In this document: positions 1-7,547 of the stretch, piece by piece
Numbering within the stretch: the stretch's first letter is position 1
Layout of the letters: each line of letters opens with the position of its first letter
NCBI GenBank assembly: GCA_963760735.1
Contig: CAVXEB010000002.1
Coordinates: 310,001-374,000 of the forward strand
Length of the DNA stretch: 64,000 nt
Origin: CF-46 sp963760735
GTDB taxonomy: Bacteria > Chloroflexota > Limnocylindria > Limnocylindrales > CSP1-4
Direction: 5' to 3'
Notes under the pieces: model-generated
The model's input: only the letters and a program-made list of their open reading frames with translations
Told to the model about the DNA's origin: nothing
Database searches by the model: none
Program-made: the position numbers and the translations under genes

Positions 1-366
1 GAGGTCAAGGACAAGCTCAAGCAGAGCGGGCTGTCGCTGTCGGGTGGACAACAGCAGCGTCTCTGCATCGCACGCGCGATTGCAACCGAGCCCGAGATCA
101 TCCTGATGGATGAACCGTGCTCGGCCCTGGATCCGCGCGCGACCCTCCAGATCGAACAGTTGATGAGCGATCTGAAGGCTCGCTACACGATCGTGATCGT
201 CACCCACAACATGCAGCAGGCCGCCCGGGCTTCGGATCGGACCGCATTCCTGACGATGGGCGACGACCGCGCGGGCTACGTCGTGGAGCAGGGTCGCACC
301 GCCGACATCTTCACCAACCCGAAGGACCAGCTCACCGAGGACTACGTCTCGGGCCGGTTCGGATGA
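1..366 (+). CDS. pstB: Phosphate ABC transporter ATP-binding protein PstB (C-terminal part)
   Basis: This is the last 121 residues of the ATPase that drives high-affinity phosphate import through PstSCA at the inner membrane. The fragment carries the ABC signature LSGGQQQR (fragment residues 13-20), Walker B ILMDEP with the D-loop SALDP, and the H-loop IVIVTHN. The Walker A part lies before the window. PstB proteins are about 250-280 residues, so roughly half is present. phoU follows after 26 bases, the usual pst operon order. The PSALDP-type D-loop and QQQR signature are typical of PstB rather than other importers. Identity is well supported; the 5' end is not visible. Confidence 0.93.
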   Translation, partial: EVKDKLKQSGLSLSGGQQQRLCIARAIATEPEIILMDEPCSALDPRATLQIEQLMSDLKARYTIVIVTHNMQQAARASDRTAFLTMGDDRAGYVVEQGRTADIFTNPKDQLTEDYVSGRFG

Positions 367-392
367 GCAAGCCGTAGGCCGAGGACAGACCC

Positions 393-1151
393 ATGACCGA
401 TCCCAACGCCAAGCCCTCGGCCCCGGCCTCGCAGGTCGTCGCGGCCGCGATGACCGTCGCCGCCGAGGCAACGGAGTCGTACAACGACGCCCACCCTGCG
501 CGCCCGACCCTTGACCAGGACATGCGCGTGATCAAGGACGACATCCTCCGGATGGGCTCGTACGTCGAGGAAGCCATTCGGTCCGCGATGGCGGCACTCT
601 CCGCTCATGACGCCGCGGCCGCGACTGCCGTCATCGTGGCGGACGTGAAGATCAACGAGATGCAGCGGGAAGTCACCGGTTTGATCACCCGGACGATCGC
701 GATGCAGTCACCGGTGGCACGAGATCTCCGCTTCCTCCTCGCCCTCGACCACGTCAGCTACGAGCTGGAGCGGATGGGCGACCACGCCGCGTCCGTCGCG
801 AAGCAGGTCCGGAAGCTGGCTCCGCATCCGCCGCTCAAGCACTACGTCGACCTCCCGGCCATGGGCGAGCTCGCGGCGACGCTCGTCGGAAGCATCCTCA
901 TGGCCCTGGTCGACGTGGACGTCGAGGCGGCGCGGCGAGTCGCCGCTCGTGACGACGAGATCGACGATCTCTATCACCGGACCTTCGCGGAGGTCGTCGC
1001 GCTGATGCGGGCCGATCCGGAGAACGTCGAACGGGGTACACGGATCCTGTTCGCCTCGCACTACGTCGAGCGGATCGGCGACCGGGTGACGAACATCGCC
1101 GAGGACGTCGTGTTCCTTGCGAGCGGCGAGATCGAGGACCTGAACCCATGA
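393..1151 (+). CDS. phoU: Phosphate signalling protein PhoU
   Basis: PhoU is a cytoplasmic partner of the Pst importer that keeps the PhoR/SenX3-type kinase inactive when phosphate is plentiful. The 252-residue protein has a poorly conserved 40-residue N-terminal extension, then two PhoU helical repeats (about 45-135 and 150-245). Each repeat carries the metal-cluster motif, ELERMGDH at 124-131 and YVERIGDR at 224-231. The start is preceded by GAGGA. Its stop overlaps the next start (ATGA, 1148-1151), indicating translational coupling to the LMW-phosphatase paralogues. The family is usually about 215-240 residues, so the extension is mildly unusual. Confidence 0.93.
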   Translation: MTDPNAKPSAPASQVVAAAMTVAAEATESYNDAHPARPTLDQDMRVIKDDILRMGSYVEEAIRSAMAALSAHDAAAATAVIVADVKINEMQREVTGLITRTIAMQSPVARDLRFLLALDHVSYELERMGDHAASVAKQVRKLAPHPPLKHYVDLPAMGELAATLVGSILMALVDVDVEAARRVAARDDEIDDLYHRTFAEVVALMRADPENVERGTRILFASHYVERIGDRVTNIAEDVVFLASGEIEDLNP

Positions 1152-1597
1152 GCGACGCACCGGTCCGGGTGCTCTTCGTCTCGACCGGCGGCGCGTGCCG
1201 GTCGATCTTCGCCGAGGCGCTCCTCCGCCACGTCGGCGGGCCGCGCTATGAGGTCTGGTCGTGCGGCACCGATCCGACGCCGGTCGATCCGCTCACATTC
1301 CAGATCCTGGCCAGCTCCGGGATCGACTCGACGAGGCTCGAAGCTCGGTCCCTGACCGACCTGCGTGACCAATCGTTCGACTTTGTGATCACGCTCTGTG
1401 ACGACGCCCGGCTCGTCTGCCCGGTCTTTCCCGGCGCCGATCAGTCGATCCACTGGGGCTACCCGAGCCCTTCGAAGGTCACCGACGAGGCCGAGCGACG
1501 GGCGGCGTTCGAGCGGGTGTTCGTTCTCCTCGGCGAGCGGATCCGGCAGTTCGTGCTGATCGCTCAGCGCACGCAGCCGGTCGTCGCGGCCGGCTGA
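1148..1597 (+). CDS. LMW protein-tyrosine-phosphatase/ArsC-like protein lacking catalytic residues
   Basis: This 149-residue protein has the fold signature of LMW phosphatases and thioredoxin-coupled arsenate reductases. The P-loop reads VSTGGACRS instead of V-C-TGNSCRS, so the nucleophilic Cys is Ser12, while Cys17 and Arg18 remain. The general-acid DP motif seen in its neighbour is PSP here (Ser107 for Asp). The two redox cysteines of ArsC (Cys84, Cys91 in LCDDARLVCP) are kept. Loss of both catalytic residues with the rest of the fold conserved suggests a binding or regulatory pseudoenzyme, not decay. The gene overlaps phoU by four bases and precedes an intact paralogue by three. No function is known. 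Confidence 0.8.
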   Translation: MSDAPVRVLFVSTGGACRSIFAEALLRHVGGPRYEVWSCGTDPTPVDPLTFQILASSGIDSTRLEARSLTDLRDQSFDFVITLCDDARLVCPVFPGADQSIHWGYPSPSKVTDEAERRAAFERVFVLLGERIRQFVLIAQRTQPVVAAG

Positions 1598-1600
1598 CGC

Positions 1601-2041
1601 ATGGCCGCGATCGCCGCGGAGCCGATCCGCATCCTCGTCCTCTGCACCGGCAACTCGTGCCGGTCGATCCTGGCCGAGGCGCTCTTCCGCGAGCTCGGCG
1701 GGGGCTGGATCGCGGTGCAGTCGGCCGGGAGCCGGCCCGCCGGCGAGGTGAACCCGATGACGATCCGGGTCCTCGACGAGGCGGGGATCAAGCACGACTG
1801 GGCACGCTCGAAGTCGATGACCGAGTTCCTCGACAAGCGGTTCGAGCACGTGATCACGGTCTGCGACCAGGCCGCCGAGGCCTGCCCGATCTTCCCGGGC
1901 CGAGCCATGCGGACCCACTGGAGCATCCCGGACCCGGCCGAGGCGACGGGGACCGAGGAGGAACAGCTCGAGATCTACCGGGCGACGATGGCGAATCTGC
2001 GCGAGCGGATCGCCTCCTTCCTCGCTACGCTCGACGCGTGA
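1601..2041 (+). CDS. arsC: Arsenate reductase / LMW protein-tyrosine-phosphatase family protein
   Basis: The 146-residue protein has the intact P-loop LCTGNSCRS (Cys15, Cys20, Arg21), the second redox pair Cys88 and Cys95 in VCDQAAEACP, and the general-acid Asp111 in PDP. This is the full residue set of thioredoxin-coupled arsenate reductases (S. aureus ArsC type), so reduction of arsenate to arsenite is the likeliest reaction; tyrosine phosphatase activity cannot be excluded. It sits in a pst-phoU operon, which makes sense because arsenate enters through phosphate importers. No ArsB/ACR3 exporter or ArsR repressor is nearby. The stop overlaps the next start (GTGA). Confidence 0.82.
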   Translation: MAAIAAEPIRILVLCTGNSCRSILAEALFRELGGGWIAVQSAGSRPAGEVNPMTIRVLDEAGIKHDWARSKSMTEFLDKRFEHVITVCDQAAEACPIFPGRAMRTHWSIPDPAEATGTEEEQLEIYRATMANLRERIASFLATLDA

Positions 2042-2547
2042 GCCACGACCGGTCGAAGCACATCCAGCTGTACCTCCTGCGCCACGCCGATGCGGGCGAT
2101 CCCGCAGCGTGGAGCGGCGACGACTTCGACCGGCCGCTCAGCCCCAAGGGTGAGGCGCAGGCGGAGCGTCTGGCCACGTTCCTCCATGGGGTGCGGTTCT
2201 CCACCGACGCGATGATCAGCTCGCCGCGGGTTCGTGCGCGACGGACCGCCGAGATCGTCGCGGACGGTCTGGGATGCACGGTCCGGGTCGACGACCGGCT
2301 GTCCGTGGGTTTCGACCCCGCCACGGTCGACGCGATTCTCGCCGACTCCGGCTCGCCGACTCGTCCGGTCCTCGTCGGGCATGACCCGGACTTCAGCCAG
2401 CTGCTCTCGTCCCTCGCCGGCGCGAGCGACATGGTGATGAAGAAGGGCGCCTTCGCCCGGCTCGACGTCCGGGGCGCGGTCGCCGACGGTCGCGGCACGC
2501 TCCGCTGGCTGGTCCCGCCAGACCTCCTGGACCGCGACCGCCGCTAG
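2038..2547 (+). CDS. SixA-type phosphohistidine phosphatase (histidine phosphatase superfamily)
   Basis: This 169-residue cytoplasmic protein starts with GTG at 2038, inside the preceding stop. It has the phosphohistidine core LLRHAD (Arg15, His16), a second arginine in SSPR (61-64) and the second catalytic histidine in VGHD (His115). Length and architecture match SixA, which dephosphorylates histidine-phosphotransfer domains in E. coli; the substrate here is unknown. It is the last gene of the pstB-phoU-arsC-arsC-sixA run, so it may act on phosphate-related phosphosignalling. That link is inference from position only. Confidence 0.85.
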   Translation: MSHDRSKHIQLYLLRHADAGDPAAWSGDDFDRPLSPKGEAQAERLATFLHGVRFSTDAMISSPRVRARRTAEIVADGLGCTVRVDDRLSVGFDPATVDAILADSGSPTRPVLVGHDPDFSQLLSSLAGASDMVMKKGAFARLDVRGAVADGRGTLRWLVPPDLLDRDRR

Positions 2548-2718
2548 GCGCTTCCTGGCCGACGAGCTCCCCCAACTCGCGTCGTCGGCGCCACCGCTCG
2601 GTTCATTCGGACTCGACGGATGTCCATGCGACCGACAACCCGCGTCCATGTCCGCCGCTGCGGGGCCGGGCAGAGGATGGCGACGCCAGTTGCCATTGCC
2701 CGAAGGAGGCTGACCACG

Positions 2719-2889
2719 ATGCAGCCACTCGCCGCGTACTACGTGTTCGTCGCCAACGAGGAGGCTCGCAACGCGAGCCGGCGGCCGTATCGAGCCGTCC
2801 CCACGAAGAAGACCGGCCGCTCCCGGGTCGGCTCCGCGCTCTCCGCGCTGGTCCGGCCGATCCGGGGCGCCGCCTCCAGCCCGGCCTGA
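2719..2889 (+). CDS. Small basic protein, unknown function
   Basis: A 56-residue protein beginning MQPLAAYYVF is supported by an excellent ribosome-binding site (GAAGGAGG at 2702-2709, ten bases before ATG 2719). An upstream in-frame ATG at 2620 lacks such a site, so the short form is preferred. The N-terminus is mildly hydrophobic/aromatic (LAAYYVFVAN), and the rest is Arg/Lys-rich with a Ser/Ala/Gly tail, suggesting a peripheral membrane or nucleic-acid-associated peptide. It lies between the phosphate operon and the convergent FAD oxidoreductase. No family recognised. Confidence 0.55.
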   Translation: MQPLAAYYVFVANEEARNASRRPYRAVPTKKTGRSRVGSALSALVRPIRGAASSPA

Positions 2890-2934
2890 CGCGCAGCGGG
2901 CGGTCACGCCCGCGCAGACTCCGAAGGACCGGGC

Positions 2935-4182
2935 TCAGCCCGCGCCGGTCGGCACGACGAGCTCGGCGTCGGCCGCGTCCGTCGGGAACGGCAACGCGAC
3001 CGGGTCCGTCGCCAGCCGGCTCCGGCCCCGGGCGTCGAACCGATCGAGCCCGAGATCCGTGACGTCGACGACGTCCGTCGTCCCGGTCAGGGTGAGATCC
3101 GCGGCCACCCGGGCGACACCCGGGCCCCACATCATCCCGTGCCCGCCCGCCGACGCCACCGTCACGCCCTCGATTAGGCTGCCATCTGCGGTGAGCCCGG
3201 GCCCGAGGATCGGCAGATGGTCGGGCGTGAAGTCGATCGTCGCCGCCCAGATCTTCCGCAGGCCGAGGTCGCGCGTCACGGGCACGTAGCTCGCGAGGCG
3301 CTTGCGCATCGCCTCGTACATCGGCCAGTCGACCTCGCGGGCCTCGCCGGGCCGGTCGTTCGGGTCGCTCCAGCCGAAGAGCAGCCCGCCCTCCTCCAGC
3401 CGCCAGTACAGCCCTGCCCCGATGTCGAAGACCATCGGCTGGCGCCCGACGGCGAACGCCTCGTGCGGCTCGAGGACCGCCACGGTGTGGCGGACTGCAC
3501 CCGCGGGGATGTGGATCCCGGCGAGCCGCCCGACCGCTCGCAGGCTCGGTCCGCCGGTCAGCACGACGCGGTTCGTCTCGATCGAGCCGGCGTCGGTCTC
3601 GACCGCGACGACCCGTGAGCCGCCGCCGGGTCGCGGCTCGGTCCGAATACCGGTGAATGCCGTCCGCTCGCGCAGCTCGACGCCCGAGCGCTGCATCGCG
3701 AGCGAGTAGGCCCGGACGTTCCGGGACGGGTCGATGTGGCCGTCGGTCTCGAGGAAGCTGCCGCCGCGGTGGCCCGCGGGACTCAGCGTCGGGTTGAGTC
3801 CGACGGCCTCCGCGGGCGTGACCCAGCGCACGGCCAGGCCCTCTGCCTGCTGCATTGCCACCCGCTCGCGGCCCGACCGCTCGTCCTCGTCGGTGACGGC
3901 GAGGATCAGGTAGCCGAGCTCGCGGAAGCCGCTGTCGGTCCCGAGCTGCTCGCCCTGGTGCCGATAGAAGTCGATCGACCAGCGGCCGAGCGCGACGGTC
4001 GTCGGCGTGCCGCCCTGCGCACGGACGATCCCGGCTGCCCGGCTCGACGCGCCCTGGCCGGCGACCCCCCGCTCGATCACGACCACGCGACCGACGCCGT
4101 CACGAGCCGCGAACGTGCTCGCCCAGCCGCCGATCGTCCCGGCGCCGACCACGACGAGGTCGGCGCGATCCGGAATGCTCAC
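2935..4182 (-). CDS. FAD-dependent oxidoreductase, DAO/sarcosine oxidase beta-like
   Basis: The 415-residue protein has an N-terminal Rossmann FAD site VVVGAGTIGG followed by a Glu-containing second strand (VVVIERG), and a C-terminal segment with FTPDHLPILG and GGHGMMWGPG, as in D-amino-acid oxidase and sarcosine/glycine oxidase relatives. It probably oxidises an N-methylated or other secondary amino acid in the cytoplasm; the substrate cannot be read from sequence. The chosen GTG start (4182) lies just before the FAD motif. Longer in-frame starts add only low-complexity sequence that overlaps the GDPD gene. The gene ends about 45 bases from the convergent small protein. Confidence 0.82.
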   Translation of the reverse strand: MSIPDRADLVVVGAGTIGGWASTFAARDGVGRVVVIERGVAGQGASSRAAGIVRAQGGTPTTVALGRWSIDFYRHQGEQLGTDSGFRELGYLILAVTDEDERSGRERVAMQQAEGLAVRWVTPAEAVGLNPTLSPAGHRGGSFLETDGHIDPSRNVRAYSLAMQRSGVELRERTAFTGIRTEPRPGGGSRVVAVETDAGSIETNRVVLTGGPSLRAVGRLAGIHIPAGAVRHTVAVLEPHEAFAVGRQPMVFDIGAGLYWRLEEGGLLFGWSDPNDRPGEAREVDWPMYEAMRKRLASYVPVTRDLGLRKIWAATIDFTPDHLPILGPGLTADGSLIEGVTVASAGGHGMMWGPGVARVAADLTLTGTTDVVDVTDLGLDRFDARGRSRLATDPVALPFPTDAADAELVVPTGAG

Positions 4183-4243
4183 GGGCTGAGGATAGGCCGG
4201 AGCGTCGTGCAGTCGACGGTCGCGTCGCGGCGCCCGGACCGGT

Positions 4244-4921
4244 TCAGCCGTCGAGCGCCGCAGCCTCGACACAGATCGCCGCGACGCCGAGCCGCTCGAG
4301 ACGCCGGTAGGTCGGCCGGCGGCGGACGGTCCACGTCGCGACCTCCAGCCCCGCCGCCTCGGCCCGGCGCATCGCAGCGGCGTCCAGGGCATGCCACTCG
4401 ATCGAGACGCCCCGACATCCCAGGTCGACGGCGCGACCGATCGTGTTCGGCGAGGCGTCACGCGAGTTGAGCCAGCGCGGCCAGGTCGGAGCCCAGTCCG
4501 CCATCCGGCCGAGAGTGGCGTCGAAGAACGACGACACGACGGCTCGCTCGAGGCCCGGGCCGCGGCCGGCCGCAATCGTCTCGAAGATCGCCCGACCCGC
4601 CTCGCCCTTCAGCTCGATGTCGAGGAACGCTCGGCGCGGGATGATCGAAAGGACGGCCTCGAGGGTCGGGACCCCCAGAGCCTCGAGCTCTTCCGCGGAG
4701 AGCTCGTTCACGCGCCGCTCCACGCCGTGGACCCGGATCAGGGAGTCATCGTGGTAGCAGACTCCCACGCCATCACGCGACGTCCGGACGTCGAACTCCA
4801 GCCCATCGCAGCCGGGCACGTCGAAGGCCGCAAGATAGGCCGGGATTGTGTTCTCCATGAATCGTCGCCAGTCGCCGCGATGGGCGAGCCGCAGCGCTCG
4901 CGGTGGCGTGGGCTCGGTCAT
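4244..4921 (-). CDS. Glycerophosphodiester phosphodiesterase
   Basis: This 225-residue protein is a compact GDPD with His14-Arg15-Gly16, Glu23-Asn24, the metal ligands Glu42 and Asp44 (LEFDVR) and His57 (CYHDDS), followed by a TIM-barrel-like remainder (FLDIELKG, VSIEW, VATWTV). It hydrolyses glycerophosphodiesters to glycerol-3-phosphate and an alcohol. No signal peptide is visible, so it is UgpQ-like and cytoplasmic. Its ATG overlaps the stop of the upstream EEP gene by four bases (4918-4921). Two phosphodiesterase-type genes in one operon near pst/phoU suggest phosphate scavenging, which is inference. Confidence 0.88.
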   Translation of the reverse strand: MTEPTPPRALRLAHRGDWRRFMENTIPAYLAAFDVPGCDGLEFDVRTSRDGVGVCYHDDSLIRVHGVERRVNELSAEELEALGVPTLEAVLSIIPRRAFLDIELKGEAGRAIFETIAAGRGPGLERAVVSSFFDATLGRMADWAPTWPRWLNSRDASPNTIGRAVDLGCRGVSIEWHALDAAAMRRAEAAGLEVATWTVRRRPTYRRLERLGVAAICVEAAALDG

Positions 4922-5667
4922 CGGCCCACCGAGAGCCGGCTCGACAACCCGAGATGGTCCGACGGATACAGAGTCGGGTCGCCGACGGCCGGGCGATCGA
5001 ACGCCAGGCGGCAGCTCTCCACCCCGACGGCGCCCCGGACCCAGATGTAGTCGAGGCAGCCGTCCGGGCCGTCCGTGTCCTTCGCCGGCGCATCCAGGCC
5101 CGACGGCCAGGTGACTGCGGGCTCAGCCCCATGTGCCTCGAGATGGGCGGAGCGGAAGCCGGCGGCCCCCATCCGCCCGTAGGCTGGCTCATCCGGCACG
5201 GCGTTGAAGTCGCCGACGACCACGACGGCGTCGGAAGCGGGAGCCGCCGCCAGCCAGTCCACCACGTGGCGCGCCTGGTCGTCGCGGATCGCCTCGTCCG
5301 GCCGCGAGTGATGGAGATGCGTGACGACCGCGAGCACCGACGCGCCCTCGGGCAACGGGACGACGCCCCGGATCGCGGACCGCCCCAAGCCGATGTCCAG
5401 CCGCTCCGTGTCCCGCGCGACCAGCGGCTCGCGCACGAGCAGGGCGTTGCCGTACTCCGGCCGGCCCGCCCAGCCGCGGGTGCTCTCGTAGCGCCCCTCC
5501 CCCGCCGCGCCGATCAGGCGGTCCTGTTGGAGGACGTAGACGACCTCCTGAAGGCCGAGCACGTCGGGCTGGAGCGCGGCCATGTCGGCGAGGATCAGCG
5601 GCAGGCGTTCGTCCCAGCGATCGGCGATGTTGCGGATGTTCAGGGTCGCGACGTGGAGCCGGTCCAT
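4918..5667 (-). CDS. Endonuclease/exonuclease/phosphatase family hydrolase
   Basis: The 249-residue protein shows the EEP fold's catalytic set in order: Asn10 (TLNIRN), Glu41 (LGLQEV), His117 (VVTHLHH), GDFNA (152-156) and the terminal SDH (236-238). The superfamily cleaves phosphodiester or phosphoester bonds in DNA, phosphoinositides, sphingomyelin and other substrates; the specific one is not evident. No signal peptide is seen, so it is likely cytoplasmic. It is the first gene of a two-gene unit, with its stop overlapping the GDPD start. Start choice: ATG at the beginning of the first beta strand. Confidence 0.85.
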   Translation of the reverse strand: MDRLHVATLNIRNIADRWDERLPLILADMAALQPDVLGLQEVVYVLQQDRLIGAAGEGRYESTRGWAGRPEYGNALLVREPLVARDTERLDIGLGRSAIRGVVPLPEGASVLAVVTHLHHSRPDEAIRDDQARHVVDWLAAAPASDAVVVVGDFNAVPDEPAYGRMGAAGFRSAHLEAHGAEPAVTWPSGLDAPAKDTDGPDGCLDYIWVRGAVGVESCRLAFDRPAVGDPTLYPSDHLGLSSRLSVGR

Positions 5668-5711
5668 GGTCGAAGTGTGCCCGCTCGACCGGCCGGCCGC
5701 GGCGCCCGCAG

Positions 5712-7127
5712 TCAGGCGGCGCCCACCTTCGTCCCGGTCCGGGCGGCCACCGGCAGCGACACCGTGAACGTCGAGCCGCGACCTTCCTCGGACTCGACCC
5801 GGATCGTGCCGCCGTGCTGCTGGACGACGTGCCGCGCGATCGCGAGACCCAGGCCGGTCCCGCCGCCGCGGACCCGGACCCGGTCGACCTTGTAGAACCG
5901 CTCGAAGATCCGATCCTGGTCGGACTTCGGGATCCCGACGCCGTGGTCCTCCACGGACAGCGTCACGTCGTCGCCGTGGGCGCGGACCGTGACACGGACC
6001 TCGTCGGGCGTCCCGTCGACGCTCCCCGCCGGCAGTCCGACCTCGTCCCAGTCGAGGTCGACGGGCCGCCCGAACTTCACCGCATTGTGGATGAGGTTCA
6101 CGACCACCTGGCCGAGGCGCGCCTCGTCGCCGCGGACCGACGGCACGCGCGACGGCACGTCGACGACGAGCCGCAGGCCCTGTCGATCGGCAAAGACGCG
6201 CAGGCGATCGGCCGACTCGACCGCGACGCGCCCCAGGTCGACGCCGTCGAGGAGGACGAGCGGGCCGCCGCCCTCGATCCGGGCGAGGTCGAGCAGCTCG
6301 TTGACCATCTGGACGAGGTGGCCGGTCTCGACCTCGATCTTCGCGATCCGGTCGCGCATCTTCGGCGGGACGCCGTCGCCGGCGGCCTCCGCATCGCGAG
6401 CGAGGGTCTCGGCGAGCAGGCTCACCGTGGACAACGGCGTCCGCAGCTCGTGCGACAGGTTGTCGACGAACTCGGTCCGGATCTGCTGCAGGCGCCGCAG
6501 CTCCGACACGTCCTCGAGCACGACCCAGGTTCCCCGGAGCGGCGAGCGGCGGGCCCGGATCACGAGCGTCGGTCCGTCCGGGCCGCTCAGCCGGAACTCG
6601 CCTGACGCGCCGCCGGTCCCCCGCGCGTTCGCAATGAGGTCCTCGACGCGGGCGTCGACGAACGCCTCGAGCGCGGTCCGTCCGCGGAGTCCGCCGCCCG
6701 ATCGGCGGAGGAGGATGTGGGCCGCGGCGTTCGCCAGCTCGACCCGGCCGTCATCGTCGAGGCGGACGATCCCGACGCCCATCAGGTCGGCGAGATACGA
6801 CGCGTTCCGGACCTGCTGGTCGAGCTCGAACTCGGACGCGGCCAGGCGCTCGCGGAGCCGTCGGGCGAGGGTCGGGACGTCCGCCTGCGGGTCGTCGCCC
6901 AACGAGTCCGGAACATCCAGCAGGGTCGCGACCACGATCGAGCCGCCTCGGCCCTGCGGGGCCCTCCCTGCCCCGAGCGCCTCCGTCGCAGCCCCGGCCG
7001 CCGTCGTTCCGCGCGTCAATGCCGCCCGCGCGGCATCGAGCTGGCGTTGCCGGTCCAGGGCGATGCCGATCGCGATCGCGAGCGCGATCGCCAGCAGCGC
7101 GACGAAGCCGATGAGGATCCAGTCCAT
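5712..7127 (-). CDS. Sensor histidine kinase, SenX3/PhoR-like
   Basis: The 471-residue kinase has one N-terminal membrane helix (about 4-23), a linker, a PAS domain (about 105-215), HisKA with the phospho-acceptor His226 in NLSHELRTP, and HATPase_c with the N box (Asn344, Asn348), DHGVGIP (394-400) and GGTGLGL (422-428). A single membrane span plus PAS and no HAMP matches SenX3/PhoR phosphate sensors. The ATG at 7127 begins the membrane helix; a longer in-frame start adds 32 residues overlapping the DUF47 remnant and is rejected. No response regulator adjoins it. The RegX3-like gene at 16074-16787 is the best partner candidate. Confidence 0.87.
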   Translation of the reverse strand: MDWILIGFVALLAIALAIAIGIALDRQRQLDAARAALTRGTTAAGAATEALGAGRAPQGRGGSIVVATLLDVPDSLGDDPQADVPTLARRLRERLAASEFELDQQVRNASYLADLMGVGIVRLDDDGRVELANAAAHILLRRSGGGLRGRTALEAFVDARVEDLIANARGTGGASGEFRLSGPDGPTLVIRARRSPLRGTWVVLEDVSELRRLQQIRTEFVDNLSHELRTPLSTVSLLAETLARDAEAAGDGVPPKMRDRIAKIEVETGHLVQMVNELLDLARIEGGGPLVLLDGVDLGRVAVESADRLRVFADRQGLRLVVDVPSRVPSVRGDEARLGQVVVNLIHNAVKFGRPVDLDWDEVGLPAGSVDGTPDEVRVTVRAHGDDVTLSVEDHGVGIPKSDQDRIFERFYKVDRVRVRGGGTGLGLAIARHVVQQHGGTIRVESEEGRGSTFTVSLPVAARTGTKVGAA

Positions 7128-7184
7128 CCGGGCCGAGCATCGCACAGCCACTCGCGACGCGGGGTACCCGGTCGCCGTCGCCAC

Positions 7185-7402
7185 GGGTTCAAGGACCTCG
7201 ATGGGTACTGGATCGAGGTCCACCGGCTCGAGAACGAGGGGACGGCATCGCGCGCACGGCGATCGCAGGCCTGTTCCAGCAGGAGATCGACCCGGTGGAT
7301 CTGACCAATTGGAAGGAGATCCATGGGCTCCTCGAGGCGACGATCGACAGGGCCGAGGATGGCGCCAACATCATCGAGCGGATCGCGATCAAGCAGGCCT
7401 GA
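7185..7402 (+). pseudogene. Remnant of DUF47 (PhoU-like phosphate transport regulator), frameshifted
   Basis: Translation from 7185 gives GFKDLDGYWIEVHRLENEG. A one-base shift near 7240 (a run of four Gs that would need five) then continues IARTAIAGLFQQEIDP and on to ERIAIKQA with a stop at 7400-7402. The pattern (RLENEGD, two-frame helix, WKEIHGLLEATIDRAED, ending in xIxIKxA) is the C-terminal third of DUF47/PhoU-like proteins, which are about 205-220 residues. Nothing upstream of 7185 continues the match. Truncation plus frameshift marks it as a remnant; a sequencing error could explain only the shift. It lies 57 bases from the divergent SenX3-like kinase start. Confidence 0.72.
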
Positions 7403-7500
7403 CACCTGAACTCCCGACGGTGGGGCCGCCGCCCAGCCACGGGCGGCTCCGTCCGGCTGCGGCTGAGCCCGCCTCGGGCTTCGATGCCCGGACACAAGGT

Positions 7501-7527
7501 GACGCCCCGGCCGGAGGCCGGAGCGTC
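7501..7527 (-). terminator. Hairpin downstream of the GerMN lipoprotein gene
   Basis: Arms of 12 bases (7501-7512 and 7516-7527) pair with one mismatch around a three-base loop, 20 bases past the lipoprotein stop on the minus strand. A second, 6-bp hairpin lies just beyond (near 7465-7480). There is no T-tract, as is common for terminators in high-GC genomes. Termination is inferred from position. Confidence 0.45.
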
Positions 7528-7547
7528 GAGCCGTGCGGAGGAGCGGA

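Noticed and set aside
2620..2718. Longer N-terminus for the small basic protein at 2719-2889
   Set aside because: The ATG at 2620 has no ribosome site, whereas ATG 2719 is preceded by GAAGGAGG; the extension is Arg-rich noise.
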